Of a DNA stretch of 64,000 bases, positions 46,842-58,140 are shown piece after piece. The notes under the pieces are model-generated. The model did not search any database and was not told the origin of the DNA. It saw nothing but the letters and a program-made list of their open reading frames with translations. Each line of letters starts with the position of its first letter. Position 1 is the stretch's first letter. Origin of the DNA: Aspidapion aeneum (taxonomy: Eukaryota > Arthropoda > Insecta > Coleoptera > Brentidae); contig OY755045.1 of assembly GCA_963576565.1 (NCBI GenBank), forward strand, positions 1,983,477 through 2,047,476. Reading direction: 5' to 3'. The position numbers and the translations under genes are program-made.

Positions 46842-46907
46842 GAAGGAGTGGTTCTCCCAATGATGGACCTCAAAAAATCCCCAGTCACCTACGACGTTGA
46901 CACTTAG
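46842..46907 (+). CDS. kainate receptor last exon, tail to first stop
   Basis: Entered in phase 0 from 39966, this reads EGVVLPMMDLKKSPVTYDVD and T, then TAG at 46905-46907. The C-terminal four residues (DVDT) could be a PDZ ligand, but that is a guess. If the microexon at 40188 is included, the exon is read one base later and stops after KEWFSQ. The same frame as the TAG form stays open to 47453 (next entry). Confidence 0.8.
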   Translation, partial: EGVVLPMMDLKKSPVTYDVDT

Positions 46908-47453
46908 CGACAGCTCACCTCGGGTGGTTACTCCACCTTCGCCTGCCCCTCCACATCCATCCGCGATTGTTGCGGAGGTCCCTCAAATTCGCGCTCTCAA
47001 AAAAGCGCCACATTAAGTTACAAAAGTGACTATACTAGTGAATATGCTAACCTAAAATGCGGGTCGCTAAGTAGGGCGGGGACAGTGCGACGCGCGCAAT
47101 CAATAGGCGGTTCTAAACTCGCTCACGAAGCGCGAGGACAACCCGTCGGCGGAGTCAGTTTCTGCGGCGAATCATATTGCTCTCCGCGCCGTCGGTTAAC
47201 GCCCTCGCACGCATTAAGCTCCTCCCATCTGTCCAATCAACCAATCCAGTGCGATATCGTTGTCTCCGGTAGTGGGGGACAAACTATAGGCACCATAATG
47301 ACGTCCGTGGGGGAACCTCTTCCCGATAAAATACTTTGGAAGTTCGATTGTGATTTAAAGAGTGGCAACAATGGCGGGGAGCCGGATATAGTGACTCGAG
47401 GGGGGAATTTGCTCCCAGATGCGGTTCAAAATAACAGGACAACTTCTTTGTGA
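46908..47453 (+). CDS. in-frame 181-codon extension beyond the receptor TAG
   Basis: From the codon after TAG (CGA CAG CTC) the receptor frame is open for 181 codons to TGA at 47451-47453. It includes STSIRDCCGGPSNSRSQKSA, YKSDYTSEYANLKCGSLSRA, SFCGESYCSPRRRLTPSHAL, QPIQCDIVVSGSGGQTIG and DKILWKFDCDLKSG. Composition is Ser/Gly/Cys-rich and the DNA is clearly GC-richer than the surrounding intron or intergenic sequence. It could be translated by readthrough of the TAG, or by an alternative acceptor (TTAG or ACAG at 46907/46913) in the same phase. Or it could be an untranslated open stretch. A standalone ATG frame from 47085 would be the same frame. Confidence 0.55.
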   Translation, partial: RQLTSGGYSTFACPSTSIRDCCGGPSNSRSQKSATLSYKSDYTSEYANLKCGSLSRAGTVRRAQSIGGSKLAHEARGQPVGGVSFCGESYCSPRRRLTPSHALSSSHLSNQPIQCDIVVSGSGGQTIGTIMTSVGEPLPDKILWKFDCDLKSGNNGGEPDIVTRGGNLLPDAVQNNRTTSL

Positions 47454-47622
47454 TATTTAGGATTTAAATAGGTATAAATGTAGTAGGATTTGTGTTTAAT
47501 TTTTATCAAATAGTTCAGGCCCTACAGGGTCCATTACTGCGTTAATTGACAGAACACTTTGTATGGATATTCATAAGACTCGCCCGAACTTTTTACAAAG
47601 GGGAACCACTTCCCCAACCCTG

Positions 47623-49148
47623 TGTAACAAAACGGGATTTGAGCATAAATGGTATTTTTGCCATTTATAAGTTTTTAAAGATTTTTAATTAAATATTGTT
47701 TTGACATCAACAAGCATTAATTATATGCAAGACTAGGTTAAGATTAATTAAAATTTATGGCAACTCGGCGACTTGTTTTTAGGCATATTTTCAGGTTCGC
47801 TGTATTTTAATAAAAGTTGTATTCGGCTAATATGTCCTTTGAGCCACTAACATCAAAATAATTCATACTTTGTAACAGGGGCCTGTGTGTGACAGTGGTA
47901 CTGTCACCTCAAGTGGCCAAGGCTTAAATGTTGTAAGCTACCAACTTAGGCTACAAATTATATAAATTATAAAAAGATTAAATGTTACTATATGTTATTA
48001 AATTTACACGATCTCGAAAGGGAATTTGACGGTTCTTGGAGGAAAAGTATGCTATAAACGTTTTTCTCAAATGTATAACTAATGTAGGATAATCATACAT
48101 ACCTTTTCAATTTTCTTCTTGCAGCTTCACACTATCACTTCTTATATTTATTAGTTGAATATCGACTTTTTACTACTATTAAACTTTTGTATTCAAATAT
48201 TTACACTTCTTAAACTTTTAGGTTTCATAAACCTTTTATATATTTGTTGTAAATATATATATATTTATCAACATCTTAAACGTTGATTGAATGAGTGAAA
48301 CTATTCAATCAACTGTTTAATTTACTTAATATTACTGTTTAGGTTTGGGATATGTTATTAATTAAAAATGCCGATATTAGAGCAACGAATGGTTTGTATT
48401 TTGTTGTTAAAAAAACCATAAAACAGTTAAACACATTATTTCAAAACACTGGAAACAGTAATAATTAATGATTTTAAAATTAATAAACTCTAAAAGAAAA
48501 GACCAAAATAATTATGAATATTAAAGTTAACAGTTTTATACAATGTTAAAATAATTGATAAATTTCCCCAGTTGAAATAAAACCCCCCTTAAGAAGTGTG
48601 AATGAAAGCGTAACGTACCAGGCAAAGGCAAACTAAAGAGTAAACTCCCTGACGACTTTCGAAAGTTTCCCGTCTCAGTTAAAGCGACCCTGCGCTTGAA
48701 GGGACAAATATCTTGGCGTTGATTGGCTAGAATTCTACTCCCTTTCGCCTTGGCGAGAAAGAGATAGACTGCGCTTTAAGCGCTCCACTAAGAGACAAAA
48801 TAGCAATGCAAGCCAGACTTAAAAACCCGTTAGAAAGTAAAATTACACAGTGTGTTTTTTTTTAATTGAAAATAGTTTAGCTAATTTGTTTCTAGTTACA
48901 AAATATGAATTATTTTGATGTTAGTGGCTCAAAGGACATATTAGCCGAATACAACTTTTATTAAAATACAGCGAACCTGAAAATATGCCTAAAAACAAGT
49001 CGCCGAGTTGTCATAAATTTTACTTAATCTTAATCTAGTCTTGCATATAATTAATGCTTGTTGATGTCAAAACAATATTTAATTAAAAATCTTTAAAAAC
49101 TTATAAATGGCAAAAATACCATTTATGCTCAAATCCCGTTTTGTTACA
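47623..49148. mobile_element. foldback DNA element, about 265-bp inverted ends
   Basis: The left arm from TGTAACAAAACGGGATTTGA runs through GCAAGACTAGGTTAAGATTA and GAGCCACTAACATCAAAATA to about 47880. The inverted arm occupies about 48880-49148. CCTG at 47619-47622 and 49149-49152 is a probable 4-bp target duplication. The centre has diverged repeats and no coding frame. Relatives are at 2282-2450 and 24664-26110. Confidence 0.88.
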
Positions 49149-51027
49149 CCTGGCATGGGTGATTCCCCTCCTTAAACAAGCTTTTTGACGGTTTTTCGCT
49201 AATACCTCGAAAACGGTCAACTTTTCTAAAAATATTTTAAAGATCATTTTGAAAGCGGATAAAATTTCCTTTTTACCCATGTACTTTAGTACCCTCGATA
49301 GGTAGTGGTGCACGTTCCATATGCTTACGAAGATAGGGGAAAATGTTTAAAATATGTTTTTTTTATTTTTTATGTGGCATTTTGTATCCTTTACACATTG
49401 TCTTTTTTAAAAAAGTATTTTTGTTCAAAAACCTATTGTATACAGTTAAATATTTAATAAGTTAAACATAACCTTTTAAAGTAGCCATCTTGAAATAAAA
49501 ATAAATGTGTTTGTAGAAATCCTCAAATCAAACAAAAATAAAACTCATTAAATAATACTCAAGGTGAGTAAAAAATATTTTTGATTAGTATTAACTCAAA
49601 ACTTAATTTTTCGAATGAAAGATACTTTACAATCTTTTTTATTTCTCAAAACATACTACGCGTTTTGATATATAAATATCATTATCAAGTGTGATAAAAA
49701 TCCCTCTTTTAAGGACAAAATCTGGAACACAAGTGAAAAAAAAATTAAAAACCACACAATTAAACAAACATCTTAACCGTAAAATTTATTTTAAGGTTAA
49801 GATGTTTGTTTAATTGTGTGGTTTTTATTTTTTTGAGGTGGTTCCTCCCTTTAAAAGGTGCGCCACTGATGTAAGGGGGCGTGTTACACATCGTTAGAGA
49901 GTACTTTTCATTAGCCTCAATAATTGTTACTTAGTTGTTTTTTGTCAAGTTAAAAGTTTGGAAATAATTGGGAAAATACTGTAAGAAAGCACTAATGATA
50001 GGGGTGAGAGGGGGGATGCCCCCACCACCACTTTAAAGAAGGTCAACTAGAAAAAGTCAGTTTTAAGTTATTACTAACCAAAAATTATTTTTTACTCACT
50101 CTGATTTTTATTTACAGTTAGTTAAAAAGTTACAAAAATGAATGTTGAACATTTTTGTATGATTTATGGATTTCTACAAACACATTTGTTTTTGTTTCAA
50201 GGCGGCTATTTAAAAAAATATGTCTAGCTTAATAAGTATTTAACTGTATACAATGGGCTTTTACCCAAAAATTTTTTTTTTTTAAATTGTGTTAAGGATA
50301 AAAAATACCACAAAAAAATTATTAAAAAAATATTTTAAAAGATTTCCTCTTTTTTCGTACGCGTGCCTGTCAGAGCGTACTAAGGTATGTCGTTAAAATG
50401 GAAACTGTATCTGCTTGAAAAATGATCTCTAGAAGATTTTTGAAAAAGTTGATTGTTTTCGAGTTATTAGCAAAAAACTATCAAAAAGCAAGTTAAGGGG
50501 AGGGAACCACCCCCCTGCCAGAATTGGGGGGGGGTGGTTCCCTTTCGTAAAGTATTCGGACGAGTCTTATGTCAATCCATACCAAGTGTGTTGCTTCTAT
50601 CATTAAACGCAGCACATGGCTTGAATCTCGGATGTAGGGCCTGAACTAAAAGTACCTATTGAGTTTTTAAATTAAATTAAAAAAATATATATTATATTCA
50701 AGATGTTTTAATATGTATGGCCAATGGGTAAGACTCCTGCTTTCCTGAAGGGTACTAACTTTTGCAGAAGGGGGGAGGTAAGTTTCAAAGTATCGATACC
50801 GGTATGTCGTAGACAAATCGAGTATTTCGGGCAATCATTCCAGTTTCCAGTTAACAAAAAGATCATTTGGTTTAAAAATTAATTTTTGAAAGCTTTTTGG
50901 CTATTACTTTTTAGCACTTACGACATAAATCTTTTCTTTCTGCCTTGTTATTGGTCAGATACGAGTGTAGTGCTTATGGCAGCCATATTGGCACCAGGGA
51001 GGACCATAAGAGGTAGGTAATAGAGAA
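49149..51027. other. repeat-derived stretch, no gene
   Basis: AAGATGTTTGTTTAATTGTG near 49797 is inverted relative to about 49760-49785, making a local palindrome. 49160-49640 and 49990-50480 contain inverted related blocks (ATTAGCAAAAAAC, GAACCACCCCCC, TGTTTGTAGAAATCC). 49656-49692 carries the CACTTGATAATGAT...AAAACGCG stem motif. Probably an old foldback element. Confidence 0.5.
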
Positions 51028-51464
51028 TAGATAGTTTAAGTTGTCCTACGTATTTTTACGTAAGCATGAGATTTGACAGTTACGCAAGCGCACTTCGTCA
51101 CACCGTCTTCAAGGTCACGTTAGGAGCTTACGTATTTACGTTAGCTTACGGCAGTCTGCGGGCACCTTAACGTTACCAAATAATAGAATTGGTTGATTGA
51201 CCGATCGAAAAATGAGGCCTAGACGATAATTTCCGCTTCCAGTACAAACGATTCTTTGCAAATATATTCCTACTGTAGTTGAAAGGACAAAAAATAAAAT
51301 TGTAACATCAAAAAAACACAGTGCCGAATTCCATATTCTCTGCTATTAGTGGACTTGTTATGGTAATGTAAAAACATTCAACTTAAACGTAAATTTGGAA
51401 CAAAACGTCGAGCGCTTAACGTGCAGTTTTACGTAAAAATACGTAGCACAACTTAAACTATCTA
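51028..51464. mobile_element. MITE with about 36-bp inverted ends
   Basis: TAGATAGTTTAAGTTGTCCT plus ACGTATTTTTACGTAA at the left is inverted at the right (TTACGTAAAAATACGTAG...CAACTTAAACTATCTA). The ends begin with TA, compatible with a TA duplication. No coding frame. Confidence 0.8.
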
Positions 51465-51898
51465 ATCATATAAATACGTTATAGCATAAATATATGTTTA
51501 AAGAATCAAAGTGAAGTGCGCATGCGTGTGTTTTGTCACGTAGACACACAGCTGCTATGTGGGTGGAGGCCATATTGAGATTTTTGTGTTTGTCGTGTAA
51601 AATTATGTTTTTTTTCTGTGAAAAATGGGAAATAATGCATGTTAAAACATATGCGGTTTAAAAAATGTGCGGAAGAAGTAAGGGAGTGTAAGTAGGTAAC
51701 TACTTGTATTTTTTTCTATAATTTGTTAATATAAAGTTAAGAGTGGTTTATAGATGCCATTAAACACTCTAAATGGTCTCCAGAATTAATCTGCTCAATT
51801 AGTTTTAGAAAAACTACAATTTTAATCCACAATTTGATACATTTTCACCCAATCAACTAGCTTTAAAAAATAATAATAGACATAACCCTAAAAGTCTG

Positions 51899-52185
51899 TT
51901 CAGCCTCATAAATTACATTAGATTAAATTAAATTAACTTACATTAACTTACCCTAAGCCAAATTAGACTAAAATTAGAAATTTTTTGCGAAAAAAGTGTT
52001 GTTCTTTTACTGAGGATGGTTCCTAAAGGCATAAAATAAGACGTTTACAGAAAATACTAGTGAAAAACTTCAGAAAAACCCTAAAAATCGAGAAAATTTC
52101 CTCTTAAGTTAGTCTTATTTGGCTTAGGGTAAGTTAATGTAAGTTAATTTAATCTAATGTAATTTATGAGGCTGAACCAACCTTA
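51899..52185. repeat. foldback with about 85-bp arms
   Basis: TTCAGCCTCATAAATTACAT, TTAACTTACATTAACTTACC and CTAAGCCAAATTAGACTAA on the left are inverted on the right (about 52095-52185). The spacer is about 110 bp. Noncoding. Confidence 0.8.
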
Positions 52186-52289
52186 AAGATGTGTAAATTG
52201 TCAAATAATGTGGTGACGTAAAGGAGTATGTTCCAAAATCACCAAAAGTGACGCGCAGTAACCGAAATCTTGTCTACCCGAAAAGGGAA

Positions 52290-53190
52290 CATTAAGAATT
52301 AAATAGGGGTCCTGGCTTCAAGGATCGCGTGTGAGAATGCATGGGTATGTCCCATATTTATGCTCTAACGTATTTAGAATCACCTTTTACTCCCTTATAA
52401 TTGATAAAAATGAAATTGTTTTAAAAATAAATTTTGATATTTCATTTGAAGACCACAGGCAAAGAAGGCGCTATGTCAAAAAACGGGATTTTAGTAAATT
52501 AAATCAAAGAGTAAAGAAATTCTACAAAAAGAAGAAAAAAACATCTTATTACAGAAAAAAAAAGGTAAAAACGCGCTTTGTCATATGATTCATTACAAAA
52601 CATTATGATTCTTAAACTAACTTTTTCATTTAAAAAAATTCTCATTTGTTTGAAATTATTAATAGTAGCAATAATTAATTTTTGCGGTGGCCAGTGTCAG
52701 TTTCTTGAGTAAGGAATGCTGTCAAAGTATTGCTGAGCTTCGGGTCCGCAAAATTTTTTAAGATTTTGTAAATCTTTCCACTTTGCATGACTCAATCGTA
52801 ATGGACCTGAAAGTTTAAATTCCCTAAAGTAAAACTATATAAAAATTTTTCATACACTAAACTCACCATCAAATAACAAATCGGGAAGATTAAATTCTCC
52901 AACTTTACTTTTTTGACTAAGCACCTTCTTACCCACCAGCGCACTGACATGGCGCCTTTTTAGCCTGTTCGTCAATATCACAAATTGAAATTACTCCTGA
53001 CTGAGCGCATTTATAGCCTGAACGATAGGATATGGTGAAACTTTTGAAATTTTTCTAATAGATGGCACTAATAACTCATTTTCCTTAGGGTCACTGCATC
53101 CTGGAAGCCTGGCGAGACTCCAGGCTTTCAGGATGCAGTGACCCTAATTTTCCTTAAAAATTGCTATGGCCTTCTTTGCCTGTGGTCTTC
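52290..53190. repeat. inverted-repeat region around a short hairpin insertion
   Basis: GACCACAGGCAAAGAAGGC near 52451 is inverted as GCCTTCTTTGCCTGTGGTC near 53170. The block TCCTGGCTTCAAGGATCGCG at about 52311 recurs at about 60014. The 85-codon frame at 52331-52588 is Lys/Arg-rich repeat sequence with no domain. The hairpin at 53087 is listed separately. Confidence 0.55.
53087..53146. mobile_element. 60-bp perfect-looking hairpin with 9-bp flanking direct repeats
   Basis: AGGGTCACTGCATCCTGGAA and GCCTGG pair with CCAGGCTTTCAGGATGCAG and TGACCCT, leaving a loop of a few bases and one mismatch. ATTTTCCTT sits directly on both sides (53078-53086 and 53147-53155). It therefore looks like an inserted hairpin with a target duplication. 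Confidence 0.65.
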
Positions 53191-53896
53191 GTTTGAATAC
53201 GACACATCTTTTTGTTGTTTTTTTTTGTTTTACTTATGAACATACCTACATGACATAGGTTTTAAGATAAATATTCATTTTAATTATTAAAAAAAAATGT
53301 AGATAGGAATTTTTTAAAAATTTATATTGCTAGATATCCATTTTTCATAAATAGAAAGACTGGTTGTATTATAAACAAAAATAAATGTTTGTAAAAAATA
53401 TAAATAAACTAAAATGTTACAAATTACTATGTGTTAAGTAAATGTTAACAAGTAAACGAAAATTAATCAAAATATTTCATCAAAAATTGGTTTAAGTTTA
53501 TATATCTATATAAATATTAAAAAGTTTTGTTTTATTATTACAAATAATAAGTTGCATATGTATATTTAGTTTTATAGTTCTGTTGTTTATAGACCTAATT
53601 ATTTAAAAATTGTTACCTTGTATTACTTCCCACCCTACTTCCTTGAAAACTTTAAAAACAGTGTTAATTACAAATTTAAATTACACTTTTATTTAACCAA
53701 ATCAAAAACACTAGTATTTTTTATGTTTGACAAAATTATTAAGTATTAAATAATGTTTTTATTTTTTATTTTAATACAAAAAACAATAAAATTTTACATG
53801 CAGTGGAATTTATAGGAATGAAGGTACTTCTGAAATATTTTAATTGTTTATTTAAAGGATTATATTGGCATAAAATCCTATTTACTTAAACATGTA
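53191..53896. other. AT-rich stretch, no gene seen
   Basis: Very AT-rich with stops in all frames and no repeat that I can pair. Confidence 0.6.
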
Positions 53897-54329
53897 CAGG
53901 GTGTTTTAGTATAAATATCAAGCCTTTCCACAATCTTCATACTACCAGTGTCGAATTAGCCTATTGGGCCACCAACCAAATGCCCGGTTAGTCCTCTTTC
54001 CCTTCCCTTAGGAAAAAAAGTCTGGAAGATCTTGTGAGGCGCAGGCTGTTTAGAGAGGGGCCTATTTTTGTGGTCGTCAAATTTTTGATATTTATATTAT
54101 TATAAGTTTCATCTTTAAACCTTTTTTTTAAAGGAAAATCCCAATTTATTTTTTTTGACGTTGAAAGATAAGTTGAGTTAAAAAAAATAAGAAAATAAAA
54201 AAAAATCATTTAGAAAAAGTAGGTTGACCTCAAACTAACCTTCAAATAATACGTCAAGGTCAAATTTAAAGTGACACTTTAGTTGATATTTTTAAAGCCT
54301 TAAGGTGCCGCTGCTTACCGGACACCCTG
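53897..54329. mobile_element. possible mariner-type MITE
   Basis: CAGGGTGTTTTAG at the left and CCGGACACCCTG at the right share only the terminal CAGGGTGT inverted, with TA on each side. Short ends make this a weak call. Confidence 0.4.
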
Positions 54330-54724
54330 TAAAAAACCTTTTTTGTAGAGTACATTAAGGTCACTCATCGTCAAGCAAGCTTGCTTAGAGTACATACCTT
54401 ATCAGAAAGGAAAAAATGGAGAGGAAAGGTATAATGGATGCTGAAACACCCTGTTCGTTTCTCATTAAAATTATTATTATAGTTAAATTTTTGGAGCTCT
54501 ATTTGTTTCCAGGAATATTTGATATTAAATTGTTATTTTGGCTTATATAATTATTTATAATAATGTTAAATTATATCTACGTTAAATGCATAGTTTATAT
54601 AAAATTAAATTAATATATTTATAAAAACTTTTTTGTCAAAAACGATGAAAGATTAACAGTAAATATTTGAAATAATGATCCCTTGTTTTATTATTTTATT
54701 TCGCAAACGCCATAGCTACTTATA

Positions 54725-55964
54725 CAGGGTGTCCCATAAGTTAGGGGCCATAGGCTAACAGGTGATAGAGGAGGTCATGTCTGATAAAAAAGTTTCCATA
54801 ATGCATGGGCAAAACTGTTTCTTTGTCGAGATATAGAGCATCAAAGTTGGCGATTTTTAAAACTTTTTTAATAATAATTTTTTTAAAAAACGCAGTAAAA
54901 ATATGAAATTGGGTAAAGTCGTGTGTTAGAACAAGAGCATAAAATTGAAATAAAAATAATTTTAAAAAAAATTAGTCGGTCAATTTTTTTAGGAAAAATA
55001 TTTTTTTGGTATAAATTTTTATGAATGTTATATTAAACGCAATGTTTTTATTTATATTTTTTATTAATAAAAACAACATATTAATAAAATACTATTGATA
55101 TTCTATAAAATAATAATTAAGCAAAAATCTTTTTTTTTTAATTATGATTTTTTATACAATTTTGAAGGTTATTTTGACAGCCTGTATCTTCTCAACTTGT
55201 AATTTTATCAAGAAAAGGAATACCACATTTTTAAATCACAATTAGCTGAGTTATCAGCTGGCTGTGACAGATTTTCTTTTTTTTCTAAAACCCTTTTTCC
55301 TCCAAATAATCCTACATCTTAAAAACAGATATGTGTTGACCCCAGCGGCGTAGCGTGCCCGAAAGGGCGAGGGGGCCACAGCTAAAAAGGGCGCCTCTGA
55401 AAACTGATGAAAAATCTTGTGACAAAAAAAAAACAAAAAGGTCAAAAGGGCGCCTCTCACAAATCTTGCGACCAAAAAAAAAAAGGTCATCATGTGTAAG
55501 GGGGCGGCCGATAAGTCACAAGGGCGCCTCTCACGAATCTTGCGACCAAAAAAAAAGGTCATCATGTGTGAGGGGGCGGCCGATAAGTCACAAGGGCGCC
55601 TCTCACGAATCTTGCGCCCAAAAAAAAAAAAACAAAAGGTCATCATATGTGAGGGGGCGGCCGATAAGTCACAAGGGCGCCTCTCACGAATCTTGCGACC
55701 AAAAAAAAAAAAAGGTCTTCATGTCGTTAGTTTCCTTTGGCACCCACTCAATTGGCCGTTACCGGCCCGACTGAAGCTGAAGCTGAGGGCGCTTCGGCCA
55801 CCTATGGGGCGCCACTACCCTCAAAGCGGGGGGGGCGACGAACCCCCCGCGCCCCCCCTCACGCTACGCCGCTGGTTGACCCCCATGTTAAATAAAGTTT
55901 TTTCTCGGGAATAACCTCCTCTATCACCTGCTGCACTATGGCCCCTGAGTTATGGGACACCCTG
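54725..55964. mobile_element. mariner-type element carrying a nested hAT insertion
   Basis: The ends CAGGGTGTCCCATAAGTTAG and the inverted CAGGGTGTCCCATAACTCAG continue as GGGCCATAG and AGGTGATAGAGGAGG, with TA on both sides. A hAT element occupies 55343-55874. Without it the host element would be about 700 bp. No transposase is visible. Confidence 0.85.
55343..55874. mobile_element. hAT-type element with internal tandem repeats, 8-bp duplication
   Basis: The inverted ends CAGCGGCGTAGCGTG are perfect and GTTGACCC is duplicated exactly at 55335-55342 and 55875-55882. Inside, GGGCGCCTCTCACGAATCTT followed by an A-run recurs at about 55449, 55522, 55593 and 55675 (period 71-82 bp). Frames reading ILRPKKK are products of this tandem repeat and are not genes. 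Confidence 0.92.
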
Positions 55965-56846
55965 TATATAGAGACCCTGTATGTATGACATATTTTGTAA
56001 AAGTATGTCATACATCCAGGGTGTCTATTCATATCTGGCTTTGAGATAAAAAAAAATAGATTAATATATATTATTACCAAGAGACAAAAGTGGCCCGTTT
56101 CATCCCGAGGCGAACAGTTTGAAGTATAACGGAAGCGAGGGCTACAAATTGTTAAGGGATGAAAGGTCAGGTTGATAATCTATTTTTGGAACTTTTGGAC
56201 TTTTCCGAGCTTTTTATTTTTTTTAGAAAATTATTTTAGGCTTTTTTTACTTTTTATCCTTACCAGAATAAGAAAGTAAAACAGAAACAAGAATCCCAAT
56301 CGCATCCCAAGGACGCAGTAAAACAAAAAGTTGATAAATCTCTAATTCCCAAATCGCCAAGTTTAGGTAATGAGTAATTTGTTTTAAATCCATGACCTCT
56401 TCACTTCAACGTTTATTAGCTTTAAAAGTTTGTTTTAAAACCAAATCGTAATTAGAAATAGCGTTTTGGACTTTCCAGCAGGGAGAACATCGTAAAATGT
56501 AAGATAAACATGGAATAGCAAAATGTTCTTTTAAAAGATAAAAGGAGCAGTGGTGGCTGCTACAGGGAGGGCAAAGGGGCAGTGCCCTCCCAAAACTAGA
56601 GCACAAATAGTATTTTTAATTGATTTATTTAAAAAAAGTTAAAACTTCCCTTAAATAATTACAAGCCGGCAGCGCCGCGCGGGGCAAGGTTTCAATTTCA
56701 CCCGAGGGCGGAAGGAATGTGTGTTTTAGTTGAAGTCGGCCATCATCATCATGCGGAAACGTCCGTTACCCTTCTACACGATGCCGGTTCTATCGTTAGT
56801 GAAGTCGTATGATTTTGTTTTGATTTGTTTTTGTAATCGTTTGTTT
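55965..56846. other. repeat stretch with a short hairpin
   Basis: A hairpin ATGTATGACATA...TATGTCATACAT lies at about 55979-56011. About 56550-56600 begins CAGTGGTGGCTGCTACAGGG, a plausible hAT-type left end for the fragment at 56847. About 56690-56800 is GC-rich and CpG-containing, possibly a decayed transposon promoter. Confidence 0.45.
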
Positions 56847-56980
56847 ATAAAATGGAAATGAATACCGTCAATTACATAATTAACTGTGCAAATTTAAATA
56901 CGTTGACATATGAACTTCGATCAAAAATAAAATCTTTGCGGCCACATAGACCGGACCTGAAAATCCTAAAAATTAACTAA
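56847..56980 (+). pseudogene. possible N-terminal exon of a hAT-type transposase
   Basis: An ATG at about 56852 opens MEMNTVNYIINCANLNTLTY, then ELRSKIKSLRPHRPDLKIL and a stop after KIN. It lies about 290 bp after a hAT-like end and a GC-rich stretch. The RPDLKILK-type ending is reminiscent of first exons of ZMYM1-like hAT genes, but I see no catalytic block downstream. Weak call. Confidence 0.3.
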
Positions 56981-56999
56981 AATTTTAGTACAAGTAATA

Positions 57000-58140
57000 A
57001 AAAATAATACGATGCTGAAAACTGGTTGTGCGGTTGTCGAAAACAAAATGCTTTTTTTTGCTTTATTTGTCTTTGTATATATATTATATATTATATATAT
57101 GTATATAAGATCCAAAGACTGATCTATTCTAGGGACTGTGGTCTGGGACACCCATAAACGGCACGTTATGCTTGCTGATAAAATGGACACAACGAAAATG
57201 TAAAAATACAACACTACAGACACAGACGCACAAACCGACAAAGATACATACAAGATACGGACAATTAAGTGCCGAAAACTGAAAAATTTAAAACAGTGGA
57301 ACACAATTTATTTATGTGGACACCTAGCGATAACATAACTAAGTTTTATTCACTTAAGTTAAGTGCATTACGAGATATGGATAGGTAGTTACATTGTATG
57401 TTCTCAAACAGATATTTAAATTCTGTAAAAACATTTTTATACGACTGACTTGTAAAAGGGGGTTTTGCGCACGGAGAACACGATCTGAAAATGGCATTTT
57501 GCGCACGCTGTGTGCAAAACGTTTAGCACACGCTTATGTCATTTTTGCGCACGCCTATGTCATTTCTGCATACGGGTCTCTCGTCATTGTGATTTTTGTT
57601 GTTGTCACCCATCAATATAAGTTGACTTAGTTCCGTAGCAACCGTCACTGCTCGTATGTTTTGTTGATTAGATACGTCAAAAAATTGTTGAATTTTTAAA
57701 GTTTTGTTGTAAAAATGTCGGAAATAATAAGTTAAACTAAAATTTGATTTTTCTTTCTTTATTAGCAGTCGTATAAAAAATATTGTAAAAAACTCGTTTG
57801 AAAACCTCTTTGCACATTCCCTCGACTTGTAGACCGAGCCGAAGGCGACCAAACTGTCTCGATCGTGTGCAAAGAGTCGTTTTCAAACCTTGTTGGTTAA
57901 ATAACTATTTTATAGCTAGTTTATTTTTAGCAAAAAAATGACGTTGACACGTTGAGGTTTTTTGAGCAAAAAAATGACCTTCAAATTTTGACATTAACAT
58001 TTTGTTTTTGACAAGAAAATAAAACTTCGTGTCAAAAAAACAATTTGGAATAATTACCAATTTAAAGCGATTTTGATTGTGTAAAAATATTTGAGGTCCT
58101 TTTTTACCATGTTTGTTTAAAATGACTTATGTCAAGAACC
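57000..58140. other. noncoding stretch with (TA) tract and inverted-end repeat
   Basis: TATATATTATATATTATATA lies at about 57077. GCGCACG occurs at about 57467, 57502 and 57548 in a layout like the GTGCGG repeats at 5435. CTCGTTTGAAAACCTCTTTG near 57792 is inverted as CAAAGAGTCGTTTTCAAAC near 57872. No gene. Confidence 0.5.

Larger units (their letters stand above)
11183..47453 (+). other. kainate-type ionotropic glutamate receptor gene (3' half)
   Basis: This is the gene span, assembled from exons whose junctions keep frame. Exons: A 11183-11440, or B 17415-17588 + 18843-18963 + 19097-19686; then shared 34900-35097, 35746-35926, 36610-36819, 38800-38935, 39849-39966, optional 40188-40228, and last 46842-46907 (or to 47453). 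The product is a ligand-gated cation channel of the kainate class at the plasma membrane. The exons give M1, pore, M3 with SYTANLAAF, the S2 lobe, M4 and the cytoplasmic tail. The amino-terminal domain and S1 lobe are missing and presumably lie upstream. The class assignment is firm; the exact orthologue is not. Confidence 0.92.

Noticed and set aside
47085..47453. A separate 122-codon gene starting at the ATG-like codon 47085
   Set aside because: It is in the same frame as the receptor exon from 46842 and continuous with it upstream to the TAG, so it is better treated as the receptor extension.
55254..55914. 130-140-codon frames with ILRPKKK or SCDQKKK repeats
   Set aside because: They translate the tandem array inside the hAT element at 55343-55874.
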